This document shows positions 31,656 to 42,530 of a DNA stretch of 64,000 nt, piece by piece. The DNA is from Thecaphora thlaspeos. Its lineage: Eukaryota; Basidiomycota; Ustilaginomycetes; Urocystidales; Glomosporiaceae. The DNA is taken from NCBI GenBank assembly GCA_900291925.1, contig UWYS01000001.1, forward strand, positions 496,001 to 560,000. The letters run 5' to 3'. Both the position numbers and the translations under genes were made by a program. Within the stretch, counting starts at the first letter, position 1, and every line of letters starts with the position of its first letter. The notes under the pieces are model-generated. The model was not told where the DNA came from. It did no database searches and was given only the letters and a program-made list of their open reading frames with translations.

Positions 31656-34531
31656 TTACCGTACGGTGGCGGTCCCGATCGGTCCACCGCTAGCCAGCGC
31701 CTTTTTCACCACAGAGTCGGTGTACTGATCCATCCCCCCTTCCAGCAGCTTAACCGTGCCGTGCTCGACAAGGTACGTCCGGCTCGGCTTCTTCGACTGC
31801 TTCCTCATGTCGATATCGGCATCCTGATCCTCGTCGTCGTCAGCCTCTGAGTCGGAAGAGTCCGAGTCGGCCGCCGCGTCCTTGGCCAGCTCGACGATCC
31901 GCTTCACCGCGTACCGGTCGTGGCTGACGAGCACAATGGCGCCGCTGTACGCTCGGAGCGCTCGGACCAGCGCATCGATGATGTCGACGTCGAGGTGGGT
32001 CGTCACCTCGGCCAGACCCAGGCGCACCAGCTGGCCACCGCTAAGCCTCGTCAGCAGGACGGTATCGGCCGTCCGTCCTTTGAGACCCAGCTGGCCGAGG
32101 TACCCTCGAGTCTGCGCCTCGCTAACCGTGTCGTTGATGCTCGCGATAAAGTGCGACAGCGCCGTGGTGCCAGGTATCGTCGCTGCCGCCGCTGCGACGG
32201 CGGTCGAACTCTTCTTCTTACCACCCGTCCCGGCCCCCGCTGCCAGCGCTGCAGCGCTGTCGACACCGGCCTGGGCCAGCGCAGCGCGGCAGGAAGACAA
32301 CAGATCCTCGATGGTATGCTGTGCGTAGAGGGCCAGCCGAACGCGGCTGTGTCGCTCCACCTTGCCTGCCGTCGGCGTCAGCTTGCCCACCATCGCGTTG
32401 AGCAAGGTCGTCTTGCCGTGCCCGTTGGGACCCACAAGCGCCACCCTTTCGCCGGGTCTGATCGTCAGATCGACATTTTTCAGCGTCACCTTGGCCGCGC
32501 CGGGATACGTGAATGCGACCTTCTCCACGTGCGCCAACGAACCGGGGAAGCGGAGCTCGTCGGGATCGGGGAAGCGAAAGCTGATCTCGGCGTCGAGCTC
32601 CTCGATTTCGACGCCGCCGCGGCTCGTCAGGTGGTAGCCGCCGAGGTCGCGATTGAGCTTGAACCGATGGCCCTTGGAGTTCACCTCGAGGCCCCAGCGG
32701 TCGTCGAGCTTCTTCTGCCGACTCTTAACCATGCGCATCTTGTTGTCGTCGCCCGACTTTTTCGCCTTTTTCACAACGTCGGCGATCGATTTCTGCACCT
32801 TTTCCTTCTTCTTGTCGAGCGCCTCTTGCTGTCGGACGGCGTGTTTGCGCTTCTTGCGGTTCTCGCGCTCGACGAGCGTCAGGTTGCCCGAGTAGTAGGC
32901 CAGCTGCGAGTGTCGTAGCACAATCAGCTCGTCGGTCACCTCGTCGAGAAACTCGCGGTCGTGGCTGACGGTGACGACCGTGTGCGGCACCTCCCTAATA
33001 AACGCCTGGACGAAAAGAACGGCAGGGAGGTCGAGGTAGTTGACCGGCTCGTTGAGCAGGAGCACGTGGGCAGGCTGGAGGAGCGCGGCGGCGAGCGAGG
33101 CTCGCGACCGCCAGCCGCCGGACAGTGCACTGTAGGGCTCCTCGATCCGTCCCGCGCTGAATTCAAGGCCGTGCAGGATCTTTCGCGCTCAAGCCTCTGT
33201 TGTGTTTGCGGCGACGTTGTCGAGTAGTCTCTGCGAGTCCGTCAGCATCTTCGCCGCCTCTTCCGTCCATCTTCCGTCGAGCGAGTCTCCCGCCGCACTG
33301 CGGGACAATGTGGACAGGGACAAGGATCGAGAGGGGCGGTCAGCTTTCCGGGAAGTTACAGGCAAGACACATCCGCTCTACAACCTTGGACTTACCTCTC
33401 AGCACCGTGCTTGGCCTCCTCGTGCTCCTTTTCAGCAAGGACGAAGTCCTTTCTCGCCAAGGCGCCTCGTGCTCCGCTGCGCTTTATCGCAATCTTCCTC
33501 GCCTCCTCCAGGCGGTCGGCGGCGCGGCGCAGCCGGAGTCGCAGCACGGCGTCACGCACGTCGCCCTCGTCCGACGGCGTCCGTTCCAGGACCGTGTTGA
33601 GGGCCTCGACCTCGACCTCTGCTCTCGTCCTCTCTGCATCGCTGCGGATCACAACTTCTAGCACCGATGTCGTCTCGCTTTCGAGTGCCAAGCGAGCCGT
33701 TGCGATCTGGCTGACGAGGAGGATCTTGATTCCGTTGGGCAGGTCGGGTATTATGCGCTCGCCTATCGCGGCGAGGAGCGTGCTCTTGCCGCTTCCGTTG
33801 CGGCCAACGAGGCCGTAGTGGACGCCCGACTTGAGGCGGAGGTGGGCATTTTGCAGCAGCTCCCGGCCGGCCAGGGTGATGGTGACATCCTTTAGATCGA
33901 CTTCGAGCGAGGCGGTCTCGGTCGCATCGAGGTGGAAGCGAGACTCTTGGCTGGTAGCGTTAATCAGGCTCAGGTGGGCATCCTTGGCGTCGGTTGCGAG
34001 AGGCGCCCGGCTGACCGACAATGGCGAGACTTCGGGACCATCTCCGGTCGCTGCGGCCGAGGAAGGCTGGTCAGCCCTGGTCCGCGTCGAGGCCCGTTCT
34101 GCCTTCTTTGCCTTCGCAAGAGCGGCAGCGGAGGTGCCGTCTGCCTTTTCGAGCCCGTCGGATTCCGAGCCGATGTGTACTTCCTCAACTGCCTTTGTCG
34201 TCTTTTGAACCTCGGAGTTGCTGTCGTCCTCCTTTTGTTGCGTTACGGGTTGGTCCGATGCGAAGCTGGCTGTTGAGCAGGCTTCGACGATCTCGACGAC
34301 GGCCTTTTTGCCGCAGCCAGAGTCGGTCAGAATCGGCCTCAGCTTCTTCTCCAAGGCGGCGGCCGAGGTCGAGAGATCGCTCCGATCCGACTTGGCGTAG
34401 TCTACCAAAACGGTCACGAGCTTGGGGTAGGTGCGGAGCAGCTTGCTCGTCGAGACGATCGAGGGCAGGATGTGCGCCAAAAGCGGCTGGATCAAAGTTT
34501 CGTCGTCCATCGGGTCGTCCGCTGTCTCCAT
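31656..34531 (-). pseudogene. ABC-F family ATPase, degraded
   Basis: Cytosolic twin-ABC protein of the ABC-F class (ribosome-associated; no membrane domain). Exons 34531-33396 and 33297-31656, 926 codons, with a helical N-terminal domain of about 210 residues. NBD1 has Walker A (GRNGSGKST), LSGGW and VSHD, but its Walker B reads LLLNEP, with Asn for the usual Asp. Linker helices rich in Lys follow. NBD2 has GPNGHGKTT and LSGGQ, but the 14-16 residues that normally follow, including the LLLDEP Walker B with catalytic Glu, are absent: LSGGQLVRLGLAEV runs directly into THLDVDIID. In addition codon 415 is TGA (33191-33189) in the EA-x-ARKIL block, where Arg is common. Both ATPase sites are therefore compromised. 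The C-terminal Ser/Asp-rich insert is normal for a disordered loop. The exact subfamily (Gcn20- versus Arb1-like) is not certain. Confidence 0.85.
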
Positions 34532-35191
34532 GGGGTTGTATAGGCGGATTGCGTCAGAGTACGAGTGTAGAGGCTGCGGGACCTATCGATGGCAAGGCTG
34601 GGCCTCCTTCATAGCCTTGTTGCAGCAGTCAGGGTGGGGAAGGGAGAGCAAACGGACACACGGAAGGGCCGTACGGCGCGTCGAAGGATGCTGTGCCTCC
34701 TGCGTGGCCAGAGCAGCGTCTTAGCATCAAGATTCGTTCCAGCGCTTCTTCGTTTCTCGTCTGGCCGACTGCCGGAAGGCGTTACCGTCAGTAGTCACAC
34801 TACCTCGTGGCCGGTGGTGATGAGGATGGGAGGAGGGTGCGAATCATGGTAAAGTGACTCGTAGACCGGAAGGCCCTGCGCGCTGGTGCCTGGTGTCGAG
34901 TCACGGCGGCTTTTCCGAAATCTGAGCGGTCGGCCTGTCCCGAACCTGCCAGAGGAGACGAAGCCGAGCTTGAGCGTGAGCGTGGGTGCAAGAACCCGAG
35001 GCCAGCGCTCGGCGCAGCTCTCCCACACTCCACTTTCCGATTCTTCTCTTCGGACCCTCCGACCGCACGCTGTTGCCTTCCGCACGCCCTCATACACCCT
35101 AGCAAGCACGCCGCCGCCCGGGAAGAGTCGAACGAGGGATCGGGGAATCCGCTAGACGCCGATAGCAAGCTAACGAACGACAGAAAAGACC
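34532..35191. promoter_or_regulatory. Divergent promoter region ABC-F / GIR2
   Basis: 660 bp between divergent starts. No TATA box or clear operator; open frames inside are short and unsupported. Confidence 0.4.
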
Positions 35192-36427
35192 ATGCCGTCA
35201 CCAGAGGAGCACCAAGAGATCCTGGCCGAGGAGCTCGAGGTTCTGGAGAGCATCTACGTCGATGAGCTCGAGAGTGAGTATCACGCGGCCCCTTCAGCTT
35301 CCATTCCGTTGCTGGCGCCCTATTGCTCCTTATTCTGACTCTTGAACTCCTTCCTCTCCCCCACTCCTCTCGTTCGCCTTTACGCCAACAGAGATCTCCG
35401 CCGAAGAGCTCCGCATCCGAATCGAGCCCGAGGAAGATGTGATTTCATCAATCTACTCCATCGGCGTCCCGCTAGGGGAGAAGGCTCCGGAGCCGGAGGA
35501 AGATGCACCGCCACCGGTCGAGCTGTCGCTGCGCATCCGGTACACCGAAGACTACCCGGATCAACCACCAGATATCCGCATCTTTGTCGTCCGCGATGCG
35601 AAGGGTGTGCTGGGAGAGGAGACGGAAGAGGATCTAGAGGTTCCCGAGGCGGGGGAAGAGGAGAAAGAGACGAGAGAAAGCATAGCCAAGCTGACGGCTG
35701 ACTTGATGGAGGTCGTGAGTAGGCTTTTGAAGAGACGTAGATCATGGTGAGGGCTCCTGGTCAATGCTGACTTGGACGGAGACTATACCCTTTCCGCGAC
35801 ATGGGCTCCACGCAGGCACAAGAGTCATTAGGCATGGCGATGGTCTTTACGCTGGCCTCACACCTTCGCGAAAGCTTGACAACCTACATCCAGACGAGGA
35901 TCGAACAGCTAGAAGCCGAGGAGAGCGCCCGGCGCGAGGCCGAGCTCGAGGTGAGTGACCACGACCGTTGACGGATTCCAACGCTAAGATGCTCCCCTCG
36001 AGACGTTCCCATCTGACACGACACGACCCCTCACTATTCCTCTCCTTACGATTCACAGGCCGAAGCGGAGAAGTTCCGCGGCACGGCCGTCACGCCCGCT
36101 CGATTCGCCGAATGGCGTCGGGCTTTTGAGCTCGAGATGAAGCACAAGGCGCAACAGGAGGAAGAGGCCAAGATGGCAAAGATGTCGCCGCGCGAGCGCG
36201 AAGACTACAAAAAGGCAAAGACCAAGCTATCGGGACGCCAGATGTTCGAGCGGGGCGGCAGCTTCGACGACGACGATGCCGAAAAGGTCGACGACGGCGC
36301 AGAGGAGGTCGATTGGAGCCTCTACACGCGCGAGCAGAGGGAAAGGGAGAGGATCGAAGAGGAGCAGAGGAGGGAGATGGAGGAACACGCCGAGAGGCTG
36401 GCCCTCGCCGAGGACAAGGACGACTGA
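35192..36427 (+). CDS. GIR2: RWD-domain protein Gir2 (RWDD1-like)
   Basis: Translation-linked protein that partners the DRG-type GTPase Rbg2 and Gcn1 in yeast. Four exons (35192-35273, 35392-35714, 35816-35950, 36059-36427) give 302 residues. The N-terminal RWD domain begins EEHQEILAEELEVLESIY, with the conserved YTEDYPDQPPDI block (the YPxxxP hallmark) in exon 2. Exon 3 encodes the closing helix with MAMVFTLASHLRE. The C-terminal half is a highly charged helix plus the TPARFAEWRRAFELE segment and the KLSGRQMFE motif typical of RWDD1/Gir2. A short acidic tail ends the protein. All splice phases agree. Confidence 0.9.
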
Positions 36428-36841
36428 TCGACAGGTCGCCCCGGCGGTGTATATGCAGTAGCATCGTCTGAGGCACATCACACCCTTACCCTCAGATACA
36501 GCTGAACTCATCGACGGGTTCATGAGCGCAAGGCGCACTCCCTCTTCTCCGCCACGCGTTACCAGGACGACATGAGCGAGGACATCCAGCTACCCCTCCG
36601 ACCCTCAGCAAGCGCTGCAGGATAGACACGCCAGCCCACACATACTCGCTCACGTGATGTGGTTCCGCACGTCGATACAAGACATTGCAAGGGCATCGTG
36701 AAGGGGAAACGGCAAACCTGTATACATCATCCCTCTTTACTGCCTTTTTTTTTTTTTTTTCTTTTTTTCTTTTTTTTCGTTCACATCATCAAGGCACCAT
36801 CCGAGAACAAGGCAAGGCCATGTCGTCTAACGCGCCCACGC
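36428..36841. other. Convergent intergenic with poly-T run
   Basis: Between the GIR2 and P450 stop codons. A T-rich run at 36745-36778, interrupted by single Cs and a G, is the only structure. Confidence 0.6.
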
Positions 36842-38579
36842 TCAGTCGCGCTTCGAGATGCCGGCGATGAGGACGGTCGGCTTTCGCAGGAAGCCCTCGA
36901 AGGTGGGGAGCTCCTTGTCTGGCTCGGCGAGGACGATGTCGTACCGGCGGAAGATGGCGGCGATCAGCAGCGAGAGCTCCATCATGGCGACGTTGCGACC
37001 GACGCAGGCGCGCGGTCCTACGGAGAAGGGGATAAAGGCCTTGTCAAAGTTCTTGCGCGCATCGGGGGCGAGCCATCGATCAGGGTTGTACTCGTCGGCA
37101 TCGTCGCCGTAGACCTCCTTCTCGCGGTGGACGGTGTAGGCGGGGACCGAGAGCGTGGTGCCGCTGGGGAAGAATTTGCCGCAGACGGTGGCGCCACCAG
37201 CCGGGATGACGCGCGGGAGGCCAATGGCCGAGGTCGAGTGGTAGCGCAGCGACTCGGACAGGACGGCCTGGAGGTAAGGAAGTTCCTGGACGTCGCTGTG
37301 GAGCGGGACGTCCTCCGAATGCTTGAGCTCCTCGTCCAGTTCGGCCTGAAGCTTGCGCATCTTCTCCGGATGGGTGACGAGGTGGTAGACGACGGCGCAT
37401 GACGAGTTCGAGGTGGTGTCGGAGCCGGCGATGAGCTGCGTCAGGGCCTCCGCGGTGAGCTCCATCTTGCCCATCGGCTCGTCGCGGTCGTCCTTGGCCG
37501 ACTGGAGCTTGGCGAGCAGGTCCTCGCGCTCCGAGCCGTTCTGGAGGCGGTCGTTGACTCGAGCCAGGGCGATGCCAGTGAGCTTCTTGACCGAGCGCAG
37601 GCGTCGCTCGAACCAAGGCAGCTTGAGCAGGTAGGGGCGAATCCAGGTCGGCGCGAGCCCCATAGTCCCACTGAACTCGCCGCGCTCATTGATGATGGTG
37701 ACGGCGGAGCAGTAGTCGACGTGCTTGTTGCCGTTGGCGTCCTCGTACTCGACCTTGGCCTCGTCGAGGCCCTTTTCGAGCATCCCAAACGTCGAACCAA
37801 AAGCGAGATCGCCGATCGCGTCGAACGCAAAGAAGTTGAGCCACATCAGGACGTCGAGCCAGGCGCGCCCCTTGACGCCGCTGCGGGGCCCATCCTTTTG
37901 CTCCTTCTTGGCCTTGGCGCAGAATTCGTCCCATCGGTCGAGGAGCATCTGGATCTCGCGGCGGATGAACGGCTCAAAGGCAGTGATCGTCTTGGGAGCG
38001 AAGGTGTGCGAGACGATCTTGCGCTTGCGCGTGTGCTCTGCCCTGTCGCGGGTGTTGAACAGACCGCGCGGGAAGGGCTTCGGCGGGACGAAGGCGTCGT
38101 AGTACTCGGGCTTGAGAGTGCCGGTGCCGTGTCCGTAAATGGGGTTGAGCGCTTCGTGGTGGGCGATCGAGACATGGTCAGGTGCAATTCGCACAAACTT
38201 TCCTGCGGGTGGTGCCGCGGGGTGGGACGGGGTGGGACGACGGGAATGGGGGTCAGTCGGCGTTCTCCTCCCGTTGCCAGTCGGGACGGTTTTGGGGCAG
38301 CGCCCTTCGACGGATCGCACGGCGTGACTTACCGTATTTTTCGTGCTGCTCGTGGACACTCTGGAAGCGGTGGCCGTTCATGGCGGTGCGCAGCAGCCAG
38401 AAGTCGGTAAACTTGGCGGCGAGAGGGCCGGGGATGCTCATAAGGTGGGAACGCTGGAGGAAGGGCAGCACGACGAGAGACGCTGCGATGGCGACGAGCG
38501 TGACGGCGAGGTGGCCGATGGAGCTGGTGGACCAACCGACGGCGGCCTTGCCGTAGCTGAGGATGTCGGCCTCGACCAT
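36842..38579 (-). CDS. Cytochrome P450, CYP53 (benzoate 4-monooxygenase) type
   Basis: ER-anchored heme monooxygenase; CYP53 enzymes para-hydroxylate benzoate, feeding aromatic catabolism. Two exons, 38579-38333 and 38202-36842, give 535 residues. Residues about 20-42 form the N-terminal anchor, followed by the PGPLAAKFT Pro-rich hinge. FVRIAPDHVSIA and IYGHGTGTLKPEYYDAF then GLFNTRDRAEHTRKRKIVSHTF match the CYP53 family closely. The I-helix reads AGSDTTSNS, ESLR is the ExxR motif, NPDRWL the PERF-like motif, and FSVGPRACVGRNVA the Cys heme-binding loop. All catalytic elements are intact. The single intron contains a GGTGGGACGGG-type short repeat. Confidence 0.93.
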
Positions 38580-40351
38580 GGTGACGGCGGAGCGAGAGGG
38601 CCTACGCCGGTGGTGCGACGGTGGACGGGAAGGTGGATGTTGCAGGGTAGAGCTGATAGAGTGTTGGTGGTGTCCGTCGGTCGTCGGGGTACGGACGGCG
38701 AGAGTTTGTGCGAGGAAGCCAGTGTGCGGTGGGCAAGGTCCGGGGTGGGGAAGCCAACGAAGGGTCGGTACTTAAGGATCTCGCAGAGGCAGGCGGCCAG
38801 GGTCACCTGGGCGGGAGGGTCAGGAGGTCGGGTTGGCTGGTCTTCGGCTTTTACGGGAGCACGAAGGAGGTCACGGCATGCCCGACTCCCCCTCGAGGCT
38901 CGTCTCTGTTTGGCACCGGGGCTCACGAGCTGGATTGTTGAGGCTTTCCTGCTACGCCGTCATCACACTGGCTGGATCGCAAGGGCTGAGGAGCAGGGCG
39001 AGGCCGAGCTTGAGGTCGCGGGAGAGCATCTGCTCCGCCCTTGCCCTGCTCTCCCTCTCTGGCAAGGGACAAGGGAAAAGAACGCAAGGGCTCACGCAAA
39101 CGGTGCTTGGTAATGCGAGGTGTGGCAGAGGTGCGCTGCCGTCCGGCCAAGACGCGGGGTCCCGCTAGAAACACGCGCCGAACAGTGGGCGCTGATGCTT
39201 TCGCCGCCTCATAATAACGTTGAACCCAAAATCACTCTGCGCTCCCTCCATCCGGCTCCGCCCCGGTTTCGGCCTCTTCCGCCTCGCCTCTCCTCTCCTC
39301 GCCACCGAGCCAAATTGAATCGCGCCAACACTTCGGTCGCTTCCGACAGAGAGGCTCTCCCTCCCGCCCTCGCTCTGGCTGGAGCACAGGCCATTTGGTG
39401 TCTGCCTCTTGACTTCGAGCGCAGTACCACCTTCGTCCATCTCTTGGAGATCACACGGAGATCACACGGAGGATATTGGTGCCACCAGAGCCGATCGTTC
39501 AGGGCCAGTGGAGCGAACTTGTGCCGTCCAAGGCGGTCGGAGACCGTGGCACAAGCCCCAGGATGACCTTCTCCGGTGCTATACTTCCATATAAAACCAA
39601 GAAAATCAAACCGTTTTGTTGTTATGAGAGGATATTTACAAAGTAGCGGGCTCTGCCCTTGACACGCTGTCGCAATGTCTTCCGCTCATACCAACCATGT
39701 TTGTATGGCTTCCTTTTCGGCGAGCAGTGCAGAACGCCACGTCAATAAAAGGGCTTGACGTAGCTGATCCCTTTGCTTCACTACAAGGGACAGTAAGTAT
39801 CACCAAGGCGAGATGCGGTCCTCACAAGGCCGGTAAGGGCGAGAAATGTATATAGGGATGGAGAGAAGAGGCCTTCGAAGACATCGAGCGCCTTCACCTT
39901 CTGAGATATCGACGAGCAAAGAAAGCTTTAGATGGTGACAGGAGCAGTCTCTCAAAAGATGAGGGCTGATGTCTTCCAAGACCAGAGCCTCAGCACGATC
40001 TGGCGATGCTGAGTACCGAGTCAGCCTTTGCCATGATGAACGACGGCATACATACGTCTAACGACCCTCTGCAGCTCTCGTGCGAGACCCTTTCTCGGCA
40101 AAGACAAAGCTCGGAAAACGGGATCTCGGCCGCCGGGAAGATAAGGGACTCCGCCGGTCCCAGCTGTTAGAGGTGATCCAAAACTCAGCCTCTTCTTGAT
40201 CTTCTTCTTCTCCCCTCGTACCAACAATTCAACGAGACAACGGAGGTCTCCTTTGTCAGGGCTCCTCGGGCAGCGATCTTGGACTGAAGGCGCGATACCC
40301 AAGCCGCAGGGGACCGTTCGAAGCTATCGTTGGCAGCTCAACTCAACCAAC
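38580..40351. other. 1.8 kb intergenic, no gene recognised
   Basis: Upstream of the P450 and of the NiCoT gene. A 12-13 bp direct repeat (GGAGATCACAC) occurs twice at about 39448-39471. Open frames lack motifs. Confidence 0.45.
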
Positions 40352-41335
40352 ATGGCGCCGAAGGTGCACTGGAGACAAAGAGCCGCCTTCAGACGGAGAC
40401 CGACGCTCTTCCTTCGGTGCCTGCTCCTCCTGTTGGCATGCCTGCTCGCCAACGCCCTTCTCTGGACGGTCTCAGCCATCACATTCACGAGGCAAGCTAC
40501 AGATGGCCCTGATCGCGACACCTTACACCTCCTCTCGCCCTGCCTCCTGGCCTGGACGCTCGGCCTGCGACACGGACTGGACGCCGACCACATCTCCATC
40601 ATCGACAATGCCACCCGCCGCATCGCCTCGCTTCCAAGGGATGCCTCAAAGCCCCACCTCGGCCTCCGAAGACCAGTCACCTGCGGCCAGTTCTTCTCGC
40701 TCGGCCACTCGACCATCGTTGTATCGGTCCTGATCGCGGTCGCCGTCTCGACGTCGGTGGTCAATCGCCTCGGCGGAGTGTCCGAAGTAGGAGGAATCAT
40801 CGGCGCCTCTGTCAGCGGTGTTTTCCTCTTCCTCTTTGGCGTCATCAACTCGGTCTTGCTCTGGCGAAGCTGGAGAGCCTCTCGACGGCTACAGCAGCGC
40901 GGGTCTGCCTTGCCCGCCATTCAGGCGCCGACGCGGGCAAAGGAGAAGGAAGCGGTCAACGATGCAAAGAACTTCGACGGCAGCATTTCCGAGACATCCA
41001 CTGTCAAGGATGACCACGATGCGTCAGATAACAGAGACAACTCAATGACACCTGATAAAGCAATTGCGGTTGATCATGCGGACTCCGGCGTCGAGACCGG
41101 CGAAAAGGGACATGGCCACCACTTTACCGGGATCTTTAGCCGCCTAGCACGGCCCCTTCTGAGGATGGTAGACCGACGCTTGTCTTTGCCTGATGACAAT
41201 TTCTGCGATGATTGGAATTGGTGGAAACTTTGCGGCTCTCTGAGCTGCGAGTGTCGGGGAAAAGGCGATAGATATTGTCGATACCGTAAAGCAAAGTTGA
41301 AGGTGAAAGAGGCCTGTCGAGGAACGAGCGCTTGA
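40352..41335 (+). CDS. NiCoT-family nickel/cobalt transporter, C-terminally truncated
   Basis: High-affinity Ni/Co permease fragment of 327 residues. The N-terminal half is convincing: an N-terminal hydrophobic helix, then LGLRHGLDADHISIIDN, which contains the metal-binding HX4DH signature, then GQFFSLGHSTIVV, the second family motif, and a long hydrophilic loop between helices IV and V. Homology stops at ARPLLRMVDRR. The next helices, with the GFDTA and MDT motifs needed for transport, are missing, and a Trp/Cys/Lys-rich tail of about 50 residues without family resemblance replaces them. No continuation is seen before the transposase at 42531 or after 44447. The fragment probably cannot transport. 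Confidence 0.78.
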   Translation: MAPKVHWRQRAAFRRRPTLFLRCLLLLLACLLANALLWTVSAITFTRQATDGPDRDTLHLLSPCLLAWTLGLRHGLDADHISIIDNATRRIASLPRDASKPHLGLRRPVTCGQFFSLGHSTIVVSVLIAVAVSTSVVNRLGGVSEVGGIIGASVSGVFLFLFGVINSVLLWRSWRASRRLQQRGSALPAIQAPTRAKEKEAVNDAKNFDGSISETSTVKDDHDASDNRDNSMTPDKAIAVDHADSGVETGEKGHGHHFTGIFSRLARPLLRMVDRRLSLPDDNFCDDWNWWKLCGSLSCECRGKGDRYCRYRKAKLKVKEACRGTSA

Positions 41336-42530
41336 CGTACTGTCATTGGGGCGTGGCCAGGGCATACAGCGACACTCTGTCCCCCGTGTGCTATAGCAGT
41401 GCGCGCGAGACGGAGCGAGTAGCGAGATGTTCTTTCACGAGTGCTCCCATTCCCACGTTGATCACGGTCTATTGAAGAGGCTAGCCGTTGCTAGCAAGCA
41501 GCACCAGAGGGGAGGAACGGAGGAAGTCGGGAAGCAGTAGTCAACGCTCGGGCGGCGGAAAAGGCCGGACAGAGATGGTGGCGGTGGCGGTGGTGAATGT
41601 ATCGTGAAATCGCAGCATCCCTGCAGTAAGTACAGTACTTACATTGAACGTACATACAGTACAAGTTGAGATCTGTGAGGGATCCGCTGTTCCGCTCATC
41701 TACGCCCCTCTCCTTTTCTCTCTCCTCCCTTTTCCTTTCTTGCAGCGACCATAGCTGAGACCCAGTGTATACCACGTTGACAGGGCTTGCAGGGCCTTTA
41801 ATTTCGCCAATTGTTCCCTCCGGCCAAAACACCCAACAATGTACCTACTTATTTATTGGGGCACACGTTGTTCTGTAGGCGGGTGCTGCTGTCCAACACT
41901 GCTGCAGTGGCAGGCAGATTGTTGGGTCTTTTTGTCCTTGATGCCTTAGCGCAAAACAGACATCCCCGCTGCTGCGTGCCATGGCACAACTGCTTACGTA
42001 CATACCCACCGTAACACAACCCTATGTATGCACGCCCAGCCCGACGTTGCTACACCAGCGCCACCCGCCGCCCATCAACAGCCATAACAACGCTGCCCGC
42101 CAATGTTGCACATATGCATACTCTCTCACTCTTTTGCCCCTTGTCCGTGCCGCCAATCACCTAAATGCGATGCGGGCTTCTGACTACATACAGTACGCTG
42201 CTACTCTAGTCCCTGCCACACTTCTCTTGCAACAGCGGCGACGCACGTTACGCTCTTCCCATGAGAGGACACCCTCATCTGCCGTGACACCATCTCGCAC
42301 ACCTCATGATCAGCTGTCACTCCTGGTGCCATCACCCGGCCTGCGCAGGTCCGAGAGACGCGAGCGACGACCGGGCGACCGCCAGACTGAACTAATGCCT
42401 TCCATGTACTGCCCGGATGGCCTCATATCGGAGATCAAGGTGGTGTCAGTACTTTGGTGTGATCACTTTCTTGCCTTGCAACGGAGCGGGCGGCGCAAGA
42501 CCAGTACCTTTTGAAGCATCTGAAGAAGGA
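41336..42530. other. Intergenic beside transposase, no gene recognised
   Basis: Gene-free 1.2 kb that includes several GTACAGTAC/GTACATACAGTAC words (41631-41665, 42185-42195). It may include the noncoding end of the transposon. Confidence 0.45.
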
